DNA of 64,000 nt from an uncultured Alphaproteobacteria bacterium. Lineage in GTDB: Bacteria; Pseudomonadota; Alphaproteobacteria; Rhodobacterales; Rhodobacteraceae. A program made the position numbers and the translations under genes. The notes under the pieces are model-generated. The model made no database searches and was not told the origin of the DNA. It saw only the letters and a program-made list of their open reading frames with translations. Positions within the stretch are counted from its first letter, which is position 1, and the number at the start of each line of letters is the position of its first letter. The stretch spans positions 62,001 to 126,000 of the forward strand of contig CACBAO010000001.1 of the NCBI GenBank assembly GCA_902537235.1, given 5' to 3'. Of the stretch, positions 19,239 through 27,806 are shown one piece after another.

Positions 19239-19784
19239 ATGAATAATATGCATGGAACAACGATAGTTGGTGTCAGAAAGAACCACAGTGTAACAATTGC
19301 AGGCGACGGCCAAGTGAGCTTGGGTAATACTATTATCAAAGGTACTGCACAAAAAATCAGATCTATAAAAAATGAAGATTATGAGGTCATAGCTGGATTT
19401 GCGGGTTCAACTGCTGATGCTTTTACGCTTATAGAAAGATTAGAAGAAAAGCTCGAAAAATACCCTGGTCAGTTATCAAAGGCATCGGTAGAGCTGGCGA
19501 AGAATTGGAGAACTGACAAGTATTTACGCAATTTAGAGGCCATGATGATAGTTTCCGATGGAGTTGAGCTTCTAATAATAACCGGTTCTGGCGATGTATT
19601 AGAACCTGAAAACCATATTGCATGTGTCGGTTCAGGTGGAAATTTTGCCTTGGCTGCTGCAAGAGCCTTATACGATGAAAAGAAGAGTTCAGAAGAAATT
19701 GCTGTAACGGCAATTAACATCGCTTCAGAAATATGTGTTTACACCAATGATAAGGTAAAGTACCTAACTTTAAATGCGAAATAG
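19239..19784 (+). CDS. hslV: ATP-dependent protease subunit HslV
   Basis: 181 aa. Threonine peptidase core of the HslUV (ClpQY) protease. The start [25 protein letters not shown] is typical; the nucleophile should be the first Thr of the TT pair, exposed after removal of the short leader. An in-frame ATG at 19248 would shorten that leader to MHG. Overlaps or abuts hslU, with which it forms the complex. Confidence 0.96.
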   Translation: MNNMHGTTIVGVRKNHSVTIAGDGQVSLGNTIIKGTAQKIRSIKNEDYEVIAGFAGSTADAFTLIERLEEKLEKYPGQLSKASVELAKNWRTDKYLRNLEAMMIVSDGVELLIITGSGDVLEPENHIACVGSGGNFALAAARALYDEKKSSEEIAVTAINIASEICVYTNDKVKYLTLNAK

Positions 19785-19785
19785 T

Positions 19786-21096
19786 ATGTTAGAAAATCTA
19801 ACACCAAAACAGATAGTAAAAGAGCTAGATAGATTTATAATTGGCCAAGAGGAGGCTAAAAAATCTGTTGCAATTGCTTTAAGAAATCGCTGGAGGCACC
19901 AACAATTAACCGGTGATATCAAGGATGAAATATACCCAAAAAATTTGCTCATGATCGGTCCTACTGGTGTCGGAAAAACAGAAATTTCCAGACGCTTGTC
20001 CAAACTAGCAAATGCTCCATTTTTAAAGGTTGAGGCAACAAAATTTACCGAAGTAGGTTACGTTGGTAGAGATGTTGAACAAATTATTAGAGACCTCTTG
20101 GAAAACGCTATCATTTTAGTGAAAAAAGAAATGAGCGAAGCTTTTTATGAAAAAGCAAAGAGTGAAGCGGAAAACGTTGTGCTGAAATACATAGCAGGAG
20201 AAGAAGCTAGAGAAACAACCAAGGATTCATTCAGGAAAAAATTAAGAGACGGTCTTTTAGATGACAAGGAAATCGAAATAGAAGTATTTGAGAAAAATAG
20301 TTCTTTTCCCAGTATAGACTTACCTGGCTCTGCAAATGGCTCTATGAGTGTAATGAACTTGACCGATATTTTTGGGAAAGGCTTTGGGTCAATTAAGAAA
20401 AAGAAAAAAATAAGGGTTAGTGAAAGCCACAAAATACTTATTGATCAGGAAATGGAAAAGCTTCTAGATAATGAAATTATACAAATTGAGGCTAAGAAAA
20501 GAGTAGAGCAAACTGGTATAGTATTCATAGATGAAATAGATAAGGTTTGCACTAACTCTACATCCAAATCTGCTGAAGTAAGTAGAGAAGGGGTTCAAAG
20601 AGACTTGTTACCATTGATTGAGGGCACTAATGTAACCACGAAATATGGTTCAATCAAAACCGACCAAATTCTTTTTATTTGCTCAGGGGCCTTCCATTTA
20701 TCGAAACCATCTGATCTTCTCCCTGAGTTACAAGGCCGTTTACCTATAAGAGTACAATTAAATCCTTTAAAAAAAGAGCATTTTAAAAAAATATTAACCG
20801 ATACAGATAACAGTCTCACGAAACAATATATTGCATTAATTGAGACCGAAGGTGTAAAGCTCGTTTTTAGTGATGATGGTATTGAAAAGATCTGTTCTTT
20901 AGCTGAGGAAGTTAATTTTAATCTAGAAAATATTGGGGCTAGAAGACTACATACAATTTTAGAAAAGGTTCTTGAAAACATTAGTTTCGATGCTCCGGAT
21001 TTGAAGGGGAAAACAATGTTAGTGAATGAAAAACTAGTCGAAAAGCACGTAGGTAGCGTATCAAAAAAAGCTGATTTAAGAAAGTATGTTCTATAA
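19786..21096 (+). CDS. hslU: ATP-dependent protease ATPase subunit HslU
   Basis: 436 aa from ATG 19786 (in-frame ATG at 19774 adds four residues and overlaps hslV). AAA+ unfoldase for HslV. Opens LTPKQIVKELDRFIIGQEEAKK; Walker A is GPTGVGKTEISRR, Walker B IVFIDEIDKV. The intermediate I-domain lies between them, and the C-terminus ends ADLRKYVL, near the conserved tail that docks into HslV. Its end overlaps the convergent smr gene by 6 bp. Confidence 0.97.
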   Translation: MLENLTPKQIVKELDRFIIGQEEAKKSVAIALRNRWRHQQLTGDIKDEIYPKNLLMIGPTGVGKTEISRRLSKLANAPFLKVEATKFTEVGYVGRDVEQIIRDLLENAIILVKKEMSEAFYEKAKSEAENVVLKYIAGEEARETTKDSFRKKLRDGLLDDKEIEIEVFEKNSSFPSIDLPGSANGSMSVMNLTDIFGKGFGSIKKKKKIRVSESHKILIDQEMEKLLDNEIIQIEAKKRVEQTGIVFIDEIDKVCTNSTSKSAEVSREGVQRDLLPLIEGTNVTTKYGSIKTDQILFICSGAFHLSKPSDLLPELQGRLPIRVQLNPLKKEHFKKILTDTDNSLTKQYIALIETEGVKLVFSDDGIEKICSLAEEVNFNLENIGARRLHTILEKVLENISFDAPDLKGKTMLVNEKLVEKHVGSVSKKADLRKYVL

Positions 21097-21630
21097 TTTT
21101 TTAAGAAAAACATAGTAAGCACCAGTTCCTCCATGCTTATCTAGTGCTTTTGAAATATATTGGACTTTATCATGGTAAAAACGATCTGAAAGCCATCTAG
21201 TAATCTCACTGTTTATTGTTTTTATTTCTCCATAAATATTTGGTTTTGAATTTCTACCCTTTCCAGTTATTACCAGTAAAAACCGCTTTTTAAGTCGAAA
21301 GCTGTCACCAACAAAAAGCTTTAACTTCATTTCGGATTCTTTAAGAGAAAGACCATGAAGGTCTATTTTTCTTTCAATGCTTATCTTCCCACTTTTTATT
21401 CGTCTAAGTTTATTCTTCTCTATATCAATATCGAATTTGGGTGAACCCGGTTCAGCATAACTCTTTACATTTTTATTTTTTAAAGCAGACTTTTCGCTTC
21501 TATCTGGATAAGCTGGGCCTATATTTATCTCTTTTGTTGTTGGGATTTTACTTTTTTGGATTTGTAATTCTATATTGCTACGATTAGAGCTTTTTTTTTT
21601 ATATTGTTCTTTATAACAAAGTCTTCCCAC
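21091..21630 (-). CDS. Smr-domain protein
   Basis: 179 aa, GTG start. A basic, poorly conserved N-terminus is followed by a Smr domain: IDLHGLSLKESEMKLKLFV, then FLLVITGKGRNS and a C-terminal GAYYVFLKK. The LHG and TGKG motifs define the domain, which in other proteins cuts RNA or branched DNA. The alphaproteobacterial copy near Tim44 and secB is uncharacterised. The mltA gene often found between smr and the Tim44 gene is missing here. Confidence 0.88.
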   Translation of the reverse strand: MGRLCYKEQYKKKSSNRSNIELQIQKSKIPTTKEINIGPAYPDRSEKSALKNKNVKSYAEPGSPKFDIDIEKNKLRRIKSGKISIERKIDLHGLSLKESEMKLKLFVGDSFRLKKRFLLVITGKGRNSKPNIYGEIKTINSEITRWLSDRFYHDKVQYISKALDKHGGTGAYYVFLKKL

Positions 21631-21664
21631 AAAATGTGATTTCTATTTTTTTCTTTTTCTTTTT

Positions 21665-22321
21665 TCATAGGGTAGATTTTAAAAGCCAGACTGGTGTCTT
21701 TTCAGAGAGGTTTTTGGTGAAGACCCAGGTATCTTTTTGTTTTTTTATCTCATCTGGATGACCCTCAACGACTGTTCCTTTACTATCCTTCACTACAGTT
21801 GTTATTTCAGATTTAAATGATAGTGTGACATCAGCAATCTTTGTTTTTTGGCTAAATGTAGCATCAACTATTCTTATATCTCTCATCCCTATAAACTTTG
21901 CGTCTACTATAAACCCATCTTTTCTCCTCTTATCTATAACAGACTTAAAGCTTGATAATACTTTCTTTTCCAGGAGGTTTTTTAGTTTTTCCACGTCTCC
22001 ATTTTCAAAAGCCATCAAAATTATTTCGTAAGCCATTTTTGCACCTGATACAAATTTGTTTACACTGAAATCGCGGTCAAACTCTTTCATTTTTTTGAAA
22101 ACCTCAGCACTTTTACTACTTTCCTCTACATAATCAAAAATGTCATCATCAGGTTTACTTTCATTCGTTTGGTCTGCTATAGAAGGTGCTTTACCAACAT
22201 CACTGATGGGATCTTTAAGATCATTAAGCGTCTTTTCAAAACCATCTCTAGAACCCAATACAGCTCTTAAACGCCAAAAGAGGAATATTGCAACAGCAGC
22301 TAGTATAAATATTTGTAACAT
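21665..22321 (-). CDS. Tim44-domain membrane protein (TimA-like)
   Basis: 218 aa from ATG 22321 (GTG 22327 alternative). An N-terminal membrane helix (FILAAVAIFLFWRL) leads to an acidic linker and a C-terminal Tim44-like domain (about 85-218; GAKMAYEIILMAFENGDVEKL, then TVVEGHPDEIKKQKDTWVFTK). Alphaproteobacterial TimA is the bacterial relative of the mitochondrial import-motor protein Tim44 and lies next to secB, as here, divergently. Its exact role is unsettled. Confidence 0.92.
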   Translation of the reverse strand: MLQIFILAAVAIFLFWRLRAVLGSRDGFEKTLNDLKDPISDVGKAPSIADQTNESKPDDDIFDYVEESSKSAEVFKKMKEFDRDFSVNKFVSGAKMAYEIILMAFENGDVEKLKNLLEKKVLSSFKSVIDKRRKDGFIVDAKFIGMRDIRIVDATFSQKTKIADVTLSFKSEITTVVKDSKGTVVEGHPDEIKKQKDTWVFTKNLSEKTPVWLLKSTL

Positions 22322-22459
22322 TCTCACCGGTCCAATTCTTTTTCTTATTCCTCTGTCAAGGAAATATACCTCACAAAGAACATATAAGATTTAATTTTAT
22401 TGTGTCCACCTGTAAGATGGAGTATATAGTCCCTCACAATAAAGAAAAGTTAAAAATTT

Positions 22460-22939
22460 ATGGCTTCAAAACAAATAAACTCCGATGAGTACAGTTACTA
22501 TGTTGAAAATTTACTATTTAACCATGAAATAGAAATACTGTCTCAGTTTGTTAAAGATTTCTCTTTTGAAAAAAAAGAAGACTATGCTTTTTTCACAGAA
22601 GAAGATTTTAAAGGAAAAACAGACTTTTCGCTAAATATAGAAGTTGAAAACGAGAAACGAGATAATAATTCAGTACTAGTTTCACTCAGTGTAAATTTAG
22701 AAGCCAGAATCAACGAGAAGACAGCTTTCATATTGGAAATGACTTACTGCGGTTTATTCAAGTTTCCGAATGTAAACGAAGAGGTTCTCAAGAAACAAAT
22801 ACAAATAGAATGCCCGAGGATGCTCTTTCCATATATAAGAAGAATAATTTCTCAGACGATGGTAGAGAGTGGTATGCCCAACATTGACATAAAAAACATT
22901 AACTTTTTTGACTTATATAAATCCAATAATCAAGATTAG
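22460..22939 (+). CDS. secB: Protein-export chaperone SecB
   Basis: 159 aa. Tetrameric chaperone that keeps preproteins unfolded and passes them to SecA. EILSQFVKDFSFE near the N-terminus, the strand-rich middle, and PRMLFPYIRRIISQTMVESGMPNI match the family. An AAGAAAAG stretch precedes the ATG. Divergent from the Tim44 gene; overlaps the convergent dnaQ by 4 bp. Confidence 0.95.
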   Translation: MASKQINSDEYSYYVENLLFNHEIEILSQFVKDFSFEKKEDYAFFTEEDFKGKTDFSLNIEVENEKRDNNSVLVSLSVNLEARINEKTAFILEMTYCGLFKFPNVNEEVLKKQIQIECPRMLFPYIRRIISQTMVESGMPNIDIKNINFFDLYKSNNQD

Positions 22940-23661
22940 TACCAAAAGTTTTTTTTCATTTTAAAAATGAATTCCTTATGAAGACTTATTTCTTTTTGAG
23001 ACAACCTATTTCCTTCGAGAGGACTTTTTCTGATAAAAATCTTTTTTTCTAGTGGTTTATTATGAGTTTCATCAGCTTCATTTTCAAGCTGAGAGAATTT
23101 AAATCCTGGTTGTTTTCCTCCTGCCAACTCTAAATACACCTCAGATAGTATTTCGCTATCAATAAGCGCTCCATGATTTCCATTTCTCTTATTGTTTATC
23201 CCGAATTTTATGCATAAAGAGTCGAGCGAGACGGATTTACCAGGGTACAACTTCTTGGCAATCTCTAGGGTATCAACTACATTTTCATATCTTATTTCTT
23301 TATATGTTAAGCTCTCATATAGATTCTTATTCTTATTTTGTAGCCTCTGTATTTCATAGTTTATAAAGCCAATATCGAATTTGGCATTATGTATAATTAG
23401 CTTTGAGTCGCCGACAAAATTGAAAAAATTTTTTATTATTTCGGAAAACAATGGTTTATCTGATAAGAAATCCGTAGACAAACCGTGCACCTTAAAAGAC
23501 TCTTCTGGCATTTCACCCTCTATCATAGGATTCAAATAAGTGTGGAATGATTTTCCAGTTGGTATGTGGTTTATAAGCTCTAGAGCCCCAATCTCAACTA
23601 ATCTATCTCCCTTTTCGGGGTTTAGCCCAGATGTTTCCGTATCTAAAACAACCTCTCTCAT
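22936..23661 (-). CDS. dnaQ: DNA polymerase III epsilon subunit (3'-5' proofreading exonuclease)
   Basis: 241 aa. DEDDh exonuclease: ExoI VLDTETSGLNPEKGDRLVEIGA, ExoII HNAKFDIGFINYE, ExoIII HGALIDSEILSEVYLEL with its catalytic His and Asp. The C-terminal ~55 residues would bind the polymerase alpha subunit. Translated with coaE and aroE in a compact minus-strand operon (1 nt between coaE and dnaQ). Confidence 0.96.
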   Translation of the reverse strand: MREVVLDTETSGLNPEKGDRLVEIGALELINHIPTGKSFHTYLNPMIEGEMPEESFKVHGLSTDFLSDKPLFSEIIKNFFNFVGDSKLIIHNAKFDIGFINYEIQRLQNKNKNLYESLTYKEIRYENVVDTLEIAKKLYPGKSVSLDSLCIKFGINNKRNGNHGALIDSEILSEVYLELAGGKQPGFKFSQLENEADETHNKPLEKKIFIRKSPLEGNRLSQKEISLHKEFIFKMKKNFWY

Positions 23662-23662
23662 T

Positions 23663-24268
23663 TCATCTTAGCAACTTATTTATTTTTTCGTGTATTTCCA
23701 CAACATCTTGCCTAGTCTCTTTTAAACTCCTATCAGTATTAATTAAATAATCTGCCCGTTTTATTTTTTCTTTTTCACCCAACTGATTCCTCTTTATTAG
23801 CTGAAAATCTTTATTAGTGATATTTTTTCTACTGAGCACTCTATTTTTTTGGGTGATGTTCGAAGCAGTGACCACCAATACAGCATCGAATTCTTTTTCT
23901 AACTCTTTTTCAAAAAGAAGTGGTATATCATAAATCACAAAGGGAAGATTTTTATTTGTCTTTAAAAAGTTAATTTTCGAATTGTGTAATAGAGGATGGA
24001 CTATTGCTTCTATATTTTTCAGTATACGATTGTCGAGGTGAATTAAATTTTTTAACTTACTTCTATCAATTCCATTTTCTGTTACAACATCAGGATAGGC
24101 TTTAGATATTATTTTTGTAGCAGCACCATTCTTTCGGTATAGTTCTTTTACTGTGTTATCTGCACACCACACAGGTACGCCTAGATCTCTAAACATGTTT
24201 GATACAGTGGTTTTTCCCATAGCAATAGAGCCAGTCAAACCAAGAACAAATCTAGGCTTTTTACTCAA
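23663..24268 (-). CDS. coaE: Dephospho-CoA kinase
   Basis: 201 aa. Final step of coenzyme A synthesis: phosphorylates dephospho-CoA at the ribose 3'-OH. P-loop GLTGSIAMGKTTVSNMF; then the CoA-binding segment PVWCADN and YDIPLLFEKELEKEFDAVLVV. TTG start with AGAAGG 7 nt upstream, overlapping the end of aroE by 8 nt. Confidence 0.95.
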   Translation of the reverse strand: MSKKPRFVLGLTGSIAMGKTTVSNMFRDLGVPVWCADNTVKELYRKNGAATKIISKAYPDVVTENGIDRSKLKNLIHLDNRILKNIEAIVHPLLHNSKINFLKTNKNLPFVIYDIPLLFEKELEKEFDAVLVVTASNITQKNRVLSRKNITNKDFQLIKRNQLGEKEKIKRADYLINTDRSLKETRQDVVEIHEKINKLLR

Positions 24269-25106
24269 TTATAAACCTTCTTATTTCTTCGTCTATTAAG
24301 GGGGTTTTTTGGAACCAATGTTCGAACGCAGGAACTGCCTGATTTATTAACATTCCTATTCCGCCCACCGTTTTTAGTTTAAGTCTTTCAGCTTCTTTTA
24401 AAAGATCAGTTACCATTGGATTGTATACAATGTCTACTACTAATGCTGTTTTCTTTGCCCTAGATATTGGCTGTGAGAAGTCTGGTTGTCCAAGCATTCC
24501 CATTGATGTAGCGTTTATAATAATATCTGCATTTGTAATCATTTCGGGAGCTGATCTCCAATCAACCACAATTACTTTAGCACCCAAGTTTTCCGATATT
24601 ATTTGAGATTTTGCACGAGTTCTATTTGTTATTCCCACTTCTTTAATACCATTTGAAATTAAGGCTGAAGCTATAGCTCTAGAAGATCCTCCTGCACCGT
24701 ATATTAATGCGGTTTTATCATAAAATTCGAAATCTGGTATTACATCAACTATATTTTGAATAAAACCATACCCATCTGTATTGTCAGCGTGAATTTTACC
24801 ACTTTTACTGAAATATAAAGTGTTAGCAGCCCCAATTAAGGCCGCTCTATCTGTAACTGAGTCTGCGTAAGAAAGCACATTAGTTTTATGTGGTATTGTT
24901 ACGTTCACACCTTTAAAACCAAGATCTATCAAGCTTTCTATAGAGCTTTGAAGTTTCTGGGTGGTCACAGAGAAAGGTATATAAAAGCCATTTATCTCGT
25001 ATTTTGACAACCAATAATTATGCAATTTTGGTGATTTACTGTGTGATATTGGATGACCAATAACTCCAGCTAGATATAGGTTGTTTTCAGTTGTAAGTTT
25101 GTCCAT
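24261..25106 (-). CDS. aroE: Shikimate dehydrogenase (NADP+)
   Basis: 281 aa. Reduces 3-dehydroshikimate in aromatic amino-acid synthesis. Substrate site GHPISHSKSPKLHNYW and NVTIPHK (catalytic Lys); NADP loop YGAGGSSRAIASAL; C-terminal GGIGMLINQAVPAFEHW. It is the first gene of aroE-coaE-dnaQ, transcribed away from the putative origin. The ppsR and maf genes that often lie between hemE and aroE are absent. Confidence 0.96.
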   Translation of the reverse strand: MDKLTTENNLYLAGVIGHPISHSKSPKLHNYWLSKYEINGFYIPFSVTTQKLQSSIESLIDLGFKGVNVTIPHKTNVLSYADSVTDRAALIGAANTLYFSKSGKIHADNTDGYGFIQNIVDVIPDFEFYDKTALIYGAGGSSRAIASALISNGIKEVGITNRTRAKSQIISENLGAKVIVVDWRSAPEMITNADIIINATSMGMLGQPDFSQPISRAKKTALVVDIVYNPMVTDLLKEAERLKLKTVGGIGMLINQAVPAFEHWFQKTPLIDEEIRRFIIE

Positions 25107-25318
25107 ATTCGACTGTTGATAAAATTGGATTTTTGTTGGTTATTTTTTAAAAACATATAATAAGTTACTTTTTATTAAAAACTATTGTTTTTTTTTTAAC
25201 AAACCAATCCACACCTAGCAAATTTAATAATCTAAATTTTGTCTGTTGTTAAATAAAAAAATATTCAATTTTCTCAATACTTTAGGCAATTAATAAAAAA
25301 ATGAAATTGAGGATAATT
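25107..25318. other. Candidate chromosomal origin region (divergent aroE/hemE gap)
   Basis: A very AT-rich 280-bp gap between divergent aroE and hemE, the longest non-coding stretch here. In Caulobacter and Rickettsia the origin lies directly upstream of hemE, and parAB with parS lie 4-7 kb away here as well. Motif support is weak: TGTTGATAA (25114-25122, one mismatch to the DnaA-box complement) and CAATCCACA (around 25205, two mismatches). Long A/T runs could serve for unwinding. Called on synteny and orientation rather than on boxes. Confidence 0.45.
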
Positions 25319-25390
25319 ATGAGAATTTTAAAATATCCCCATTTTTTAGTATATCTACTAAAAACAACTATATATAAATATATATTATGA
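25319..25390 (+). CDS. Possible 23-aa leader ORF translationally coupled to hemE
   Basis: ATG 25319 has GAGG (25309-25312) 6 nt upstream. The peptide is short, hydrophobic and basic (MRILKYPHFLVYLLK...). Its stop TGA overlaps the hemE start (ATGA, 25387-25390). hemE itself has only A/T before its ATG, so ribosomes finishing this ORF could re-initiate on hemE. Coding status rests on the SD and the overlap; no homologue is known to me. Confidence 0.4.
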   Translation: MRILKYPHFLVYLLKTTIYKYIL

Positions 25391-26418
25391 ATTTGTTTTT
25401 AAATTGTATAAATGGTCTTAAAGTAGAAAGGCCACCTATATGGTTTATGCGTCAAGCTGGTCGTTATTTAAGCGATTATAGGGAGACAAGAGCAAAAGCT
25501 GGCTCTTTCTTAGACCTCTGTTACAATTCTGATTTAGCAACCGAAGTAACTTTACAACCTATTGAAAAATTCGGCTTTGATGCAGCAATTTTATTTGCTG
25601 ATATTTTACTAATCTTAGACGCACTGGGTGTCGATGTTCGATTTGTTGAGGGACAGGGTCCCGTGTTAGAACCTGTTAGGGAAAGAAAAGATATAAAGAG
25701 AATTAGTAATATACCCGCAATACATGAAAAACTTTTTCCTGTTTATGAAACTGTAAGAAAGCTCAAAAAAGAGTTGCCCACGAACGTCCCATTAATAGGG
25801 TTTGCTGGAGCTCCTTGGACACTTGCAACATATTTAATAAATGGTAAGGGAGAGCAAGGTTCCTTAACTGCAAAAAAGTTTCTTATAGAAAACAATAGAG
25901 ATTTTGAGAAAATTATAAATCTTTTAACTGATGCTACGATAGAATATTTGATAATGCAAATAGAAGCGGGTGCAGACGTTATAAAAATCTTTGATAGTTG
26001 GGCAGGGTCTTTAAACGCTGATATGGTTTTGCGATACTCTTTAAAACCAATAAAAAAAATAGTTACAGAAGTTAAGAAGAAATTCCCGAAAACACCATTT
26101 ATAGTATTTCCAAGATCAGTAAATACAATATATAGTAGTTTTTGTGACGAGAACTGTTTTGATGTTTTAGCTGTCGATCAATTTTTGGATCGAGAATGGA
26201 TATCAAAAAATATACAACCAAGTAAGATTATACAGGGAAATTTAGATCCTATTTTCCTGACGCAGAGTAAGGAAATACTAATTCAAGAATTGAAACAAGT
26301 TACTCAAGATTTTAAAAAATACCCTTATATTTTTAACCTTGGTCACGGTATTACGCCAGATGCTAAAGTAGATAATGTGGAATTAGTAGTAGATTTTATA
26401 AAGGGACTAAAGTTTTAG
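25387..26418 (+). CDS. hemE: Uroporphyrinogen decarboxylase
   Basis: 343 aa. Decarboxylates the four acetates of uroporphyrinogen III to give coproporphyrinogen III. Motifs: PPIWFMRQAGRYLSDYRE (substrate-binding Arg residues), ILFADILLI with the catalytic Asp, GFAGAPWTLATYL and NLGHGITPD. It has no Shine-Dalgarno of its own; see the overlapping leader ORF. It heads the plus-strand run toward parB. hemH, often next to hemE, is absent. Confidence 0.96.
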   Translation: MNLFLNCINGLKVERPPIWFMRQAGRYLSDYRETRAKAGSFLDLCYNSDLATEVTLQPIEKFGFDAAILFADILLILDALGVDVRFVEGQGPVLEPVRERKDIKRISNIPAIHEKLFPVYETVRKLKKELPTNVPLIGFAGAPWTLATYLINGKGEQGSLTAKKFLIENNRDFEKIINLLTDATIEYLIMQIEAGADVIKIFDSWAGSLNADMVLRYSLKPIKKIVTEVKKKFPKTPFIVFPRSVNTIYSSFCDENCFDVLAVDQFLDREWISKNIQPSKIIQGNLDPIFLTQSKEILIQELKQVTQDFKKYPYIFNLGHGITPDAKVDNVELVVDFIKGLKF

Positions 26419-26445
26419 TTATATTCATTGAACACATATAAAACG

Positions 26446-26473
26446 TTGACAACAAGAAAAAAACATTTAGGCT
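26446..26473 (+). promoter_or_regulatory. Possible rho promoter
   Basis: A perfect TTGACA (26446-26451), a 16-nt spacer and TAGGCT (26468-26473) in the 96-bp hemE-rho gap. The -10 match is poor, so confidence is low. Confidence 0.3.
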
Positions 26474-26514
26474 TTGGAACTTAAGAACTTTTCTTAATAA
26501 AAATCCTAAAATTT

Positions 26515-27798
26515 ATGGTCGATATAGATAACACAAAGCAGCTGTCTTTAGCGGAACTTAAAAATCAAAGCCCAAGCAACTTATTAAAGCTTGCTGAAGA
26601 GCTTCAGATAGAAAATGCCTCTTCTATGAGAAAAGGCGATATGATGTTCTCGATATTAAAAGATATGGCTGAAGATGGGGTGGAAATTTCAGGAGATGGC
26701 GTTCTTGAGGTTCTACAAGATGGGTTTGGTTTTCTAAGATCTACAGATGCAAATTATTTACCCGGTCCAGATGATATTTATGTGAGCCCTAGTAAAATAA
26801 AAAAGTTTTCATTGAGAACAGGAGACACTGTAGAAGGCGTTATAAGAGCTCCAAAGGAGGGTGAAAGGTACTTTGGATTAGTAAAGGTTACTAAAATAAA
26901 TTTTCTTGAAATGGAGAAAGCGAAGCACAAGATTCATTTCGATAACCTTACACCACTTTATCCAGATCAAAGAATAGGTCTTGAGTTAAATGATCCGGAA
27001 ATAAAGGATAAATCTGCACGCGTAATAGACTTGGTTGCACCAATAGGAAAGGGTCAAAGATCGCTAATAGTTGCACCTCCTAGGACCGGGAAGACGGTCA
27101 TACTACAAAATATTGCTCACTCTATAGAAAAAAATCATCCGGAGTGTTTTTTAATAGTTTTACTTGTAGATGAGCGACCAGAAGAAGTAACAGACATGCA
27201 AAGATCAGTGAAAGGAGAGGTTATATCTTCAACCTTTGATGAGCCAGCAACAAGACATGTTGCAGTTGCTGAAATGGTAATAGAGAAAGCTAAAAGATTG
27301 GTGGAACATAAGAGAGATGTTGTGATATTACTTGACTCAATAACAAGATTAGGGAGAGCCTATAATACTGTTGTACCCTCGTCTGGCAAAGTTTTGACTG
27401 GTGGGGTCGATGCAAACGCACTACAAAGACCAAAAAGATTTTTTGGCGCAGCTAGAAATATAGAAGAAGGTGGTTCATTGACTATAATAGCCACCGCATT
27501 AATAGACACTGGTAGCCGTATGGACGAGGTAATTTTTGAAGAATTTAAAGGAACCGGTAACTCTGAGCTTGTTCTAGACCGGAAAATTGCAGATAAAAGA
27601 GTTTTTCCAGCGATAGATATATTGAAATCAGGGACACGAAAAGAAGATTTACTTATAGACAAAAAGGAATTAACCAAGATATTCGTTTTAAGAAGGATAC
27701 TGAATCCAATGGGGACGACAGATGCTGTTGAATTTCTTTTAGAAAAACTAAAACAAACGAAGACAAATAGTGATTTTTTCGATTCTATGAACACCTGA
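26515..27798 (+). CDS. rho: Transcription termination factor Rho
   Basis: 427 aa. Hexameric RNA-dependent ATPase that ends transcription at C-rich, weakly structured sites. The N-terminal helical domain ([20 protein letters not shown]) and cold-shock-like RNA-binding fold ([27 protein letters not shown]) precede the ATPase with Walker [24 protein letters not shown] and [11 protein letters not shown]. In a genome with so few intrinsic terminators at convergent junctions Rho may carry much of the load (inference). Confidence 0.97.
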   Translation: MVDIDNTKQLSLAELKNQSPSNLLKLAEELQIENASSMRKGDMMFSILKDMAEDGVEISGDGVLEVLQDGFGFLRSTDANYLPGPDDIYVSPSKIKKFSLRTGDTVEGVIRAPKEGERYFGLVKVTKINFLEMEKAKHKIHFDNLTPLYPDQRIGLELNDPEIKDKSARVIDLVAPIGKGQRSLIVAPPRTGKTVILQNIAHSIEKNHPECFLIVLLVDERPEEVTDMQRSVKGEVISSTFDEPATRHVAVAEMVIEKAKRLVEHKRDVVILLDSITRLGRAYNTVVPSSGKVLTGGVDANALQRPKRFFGAARNIEEGGSLTIIATALIDTGSRMDEVIFEEFKGTGNSELVLDRKIADKRVFPAIDILKSGTRKEDLLIDKKELTKIFVLRRILNPMGTTDAVEFLLEKLKQTKTNSDFFDSMNT

Positions 27799-27806
27799 GA
27801 TGAGTT

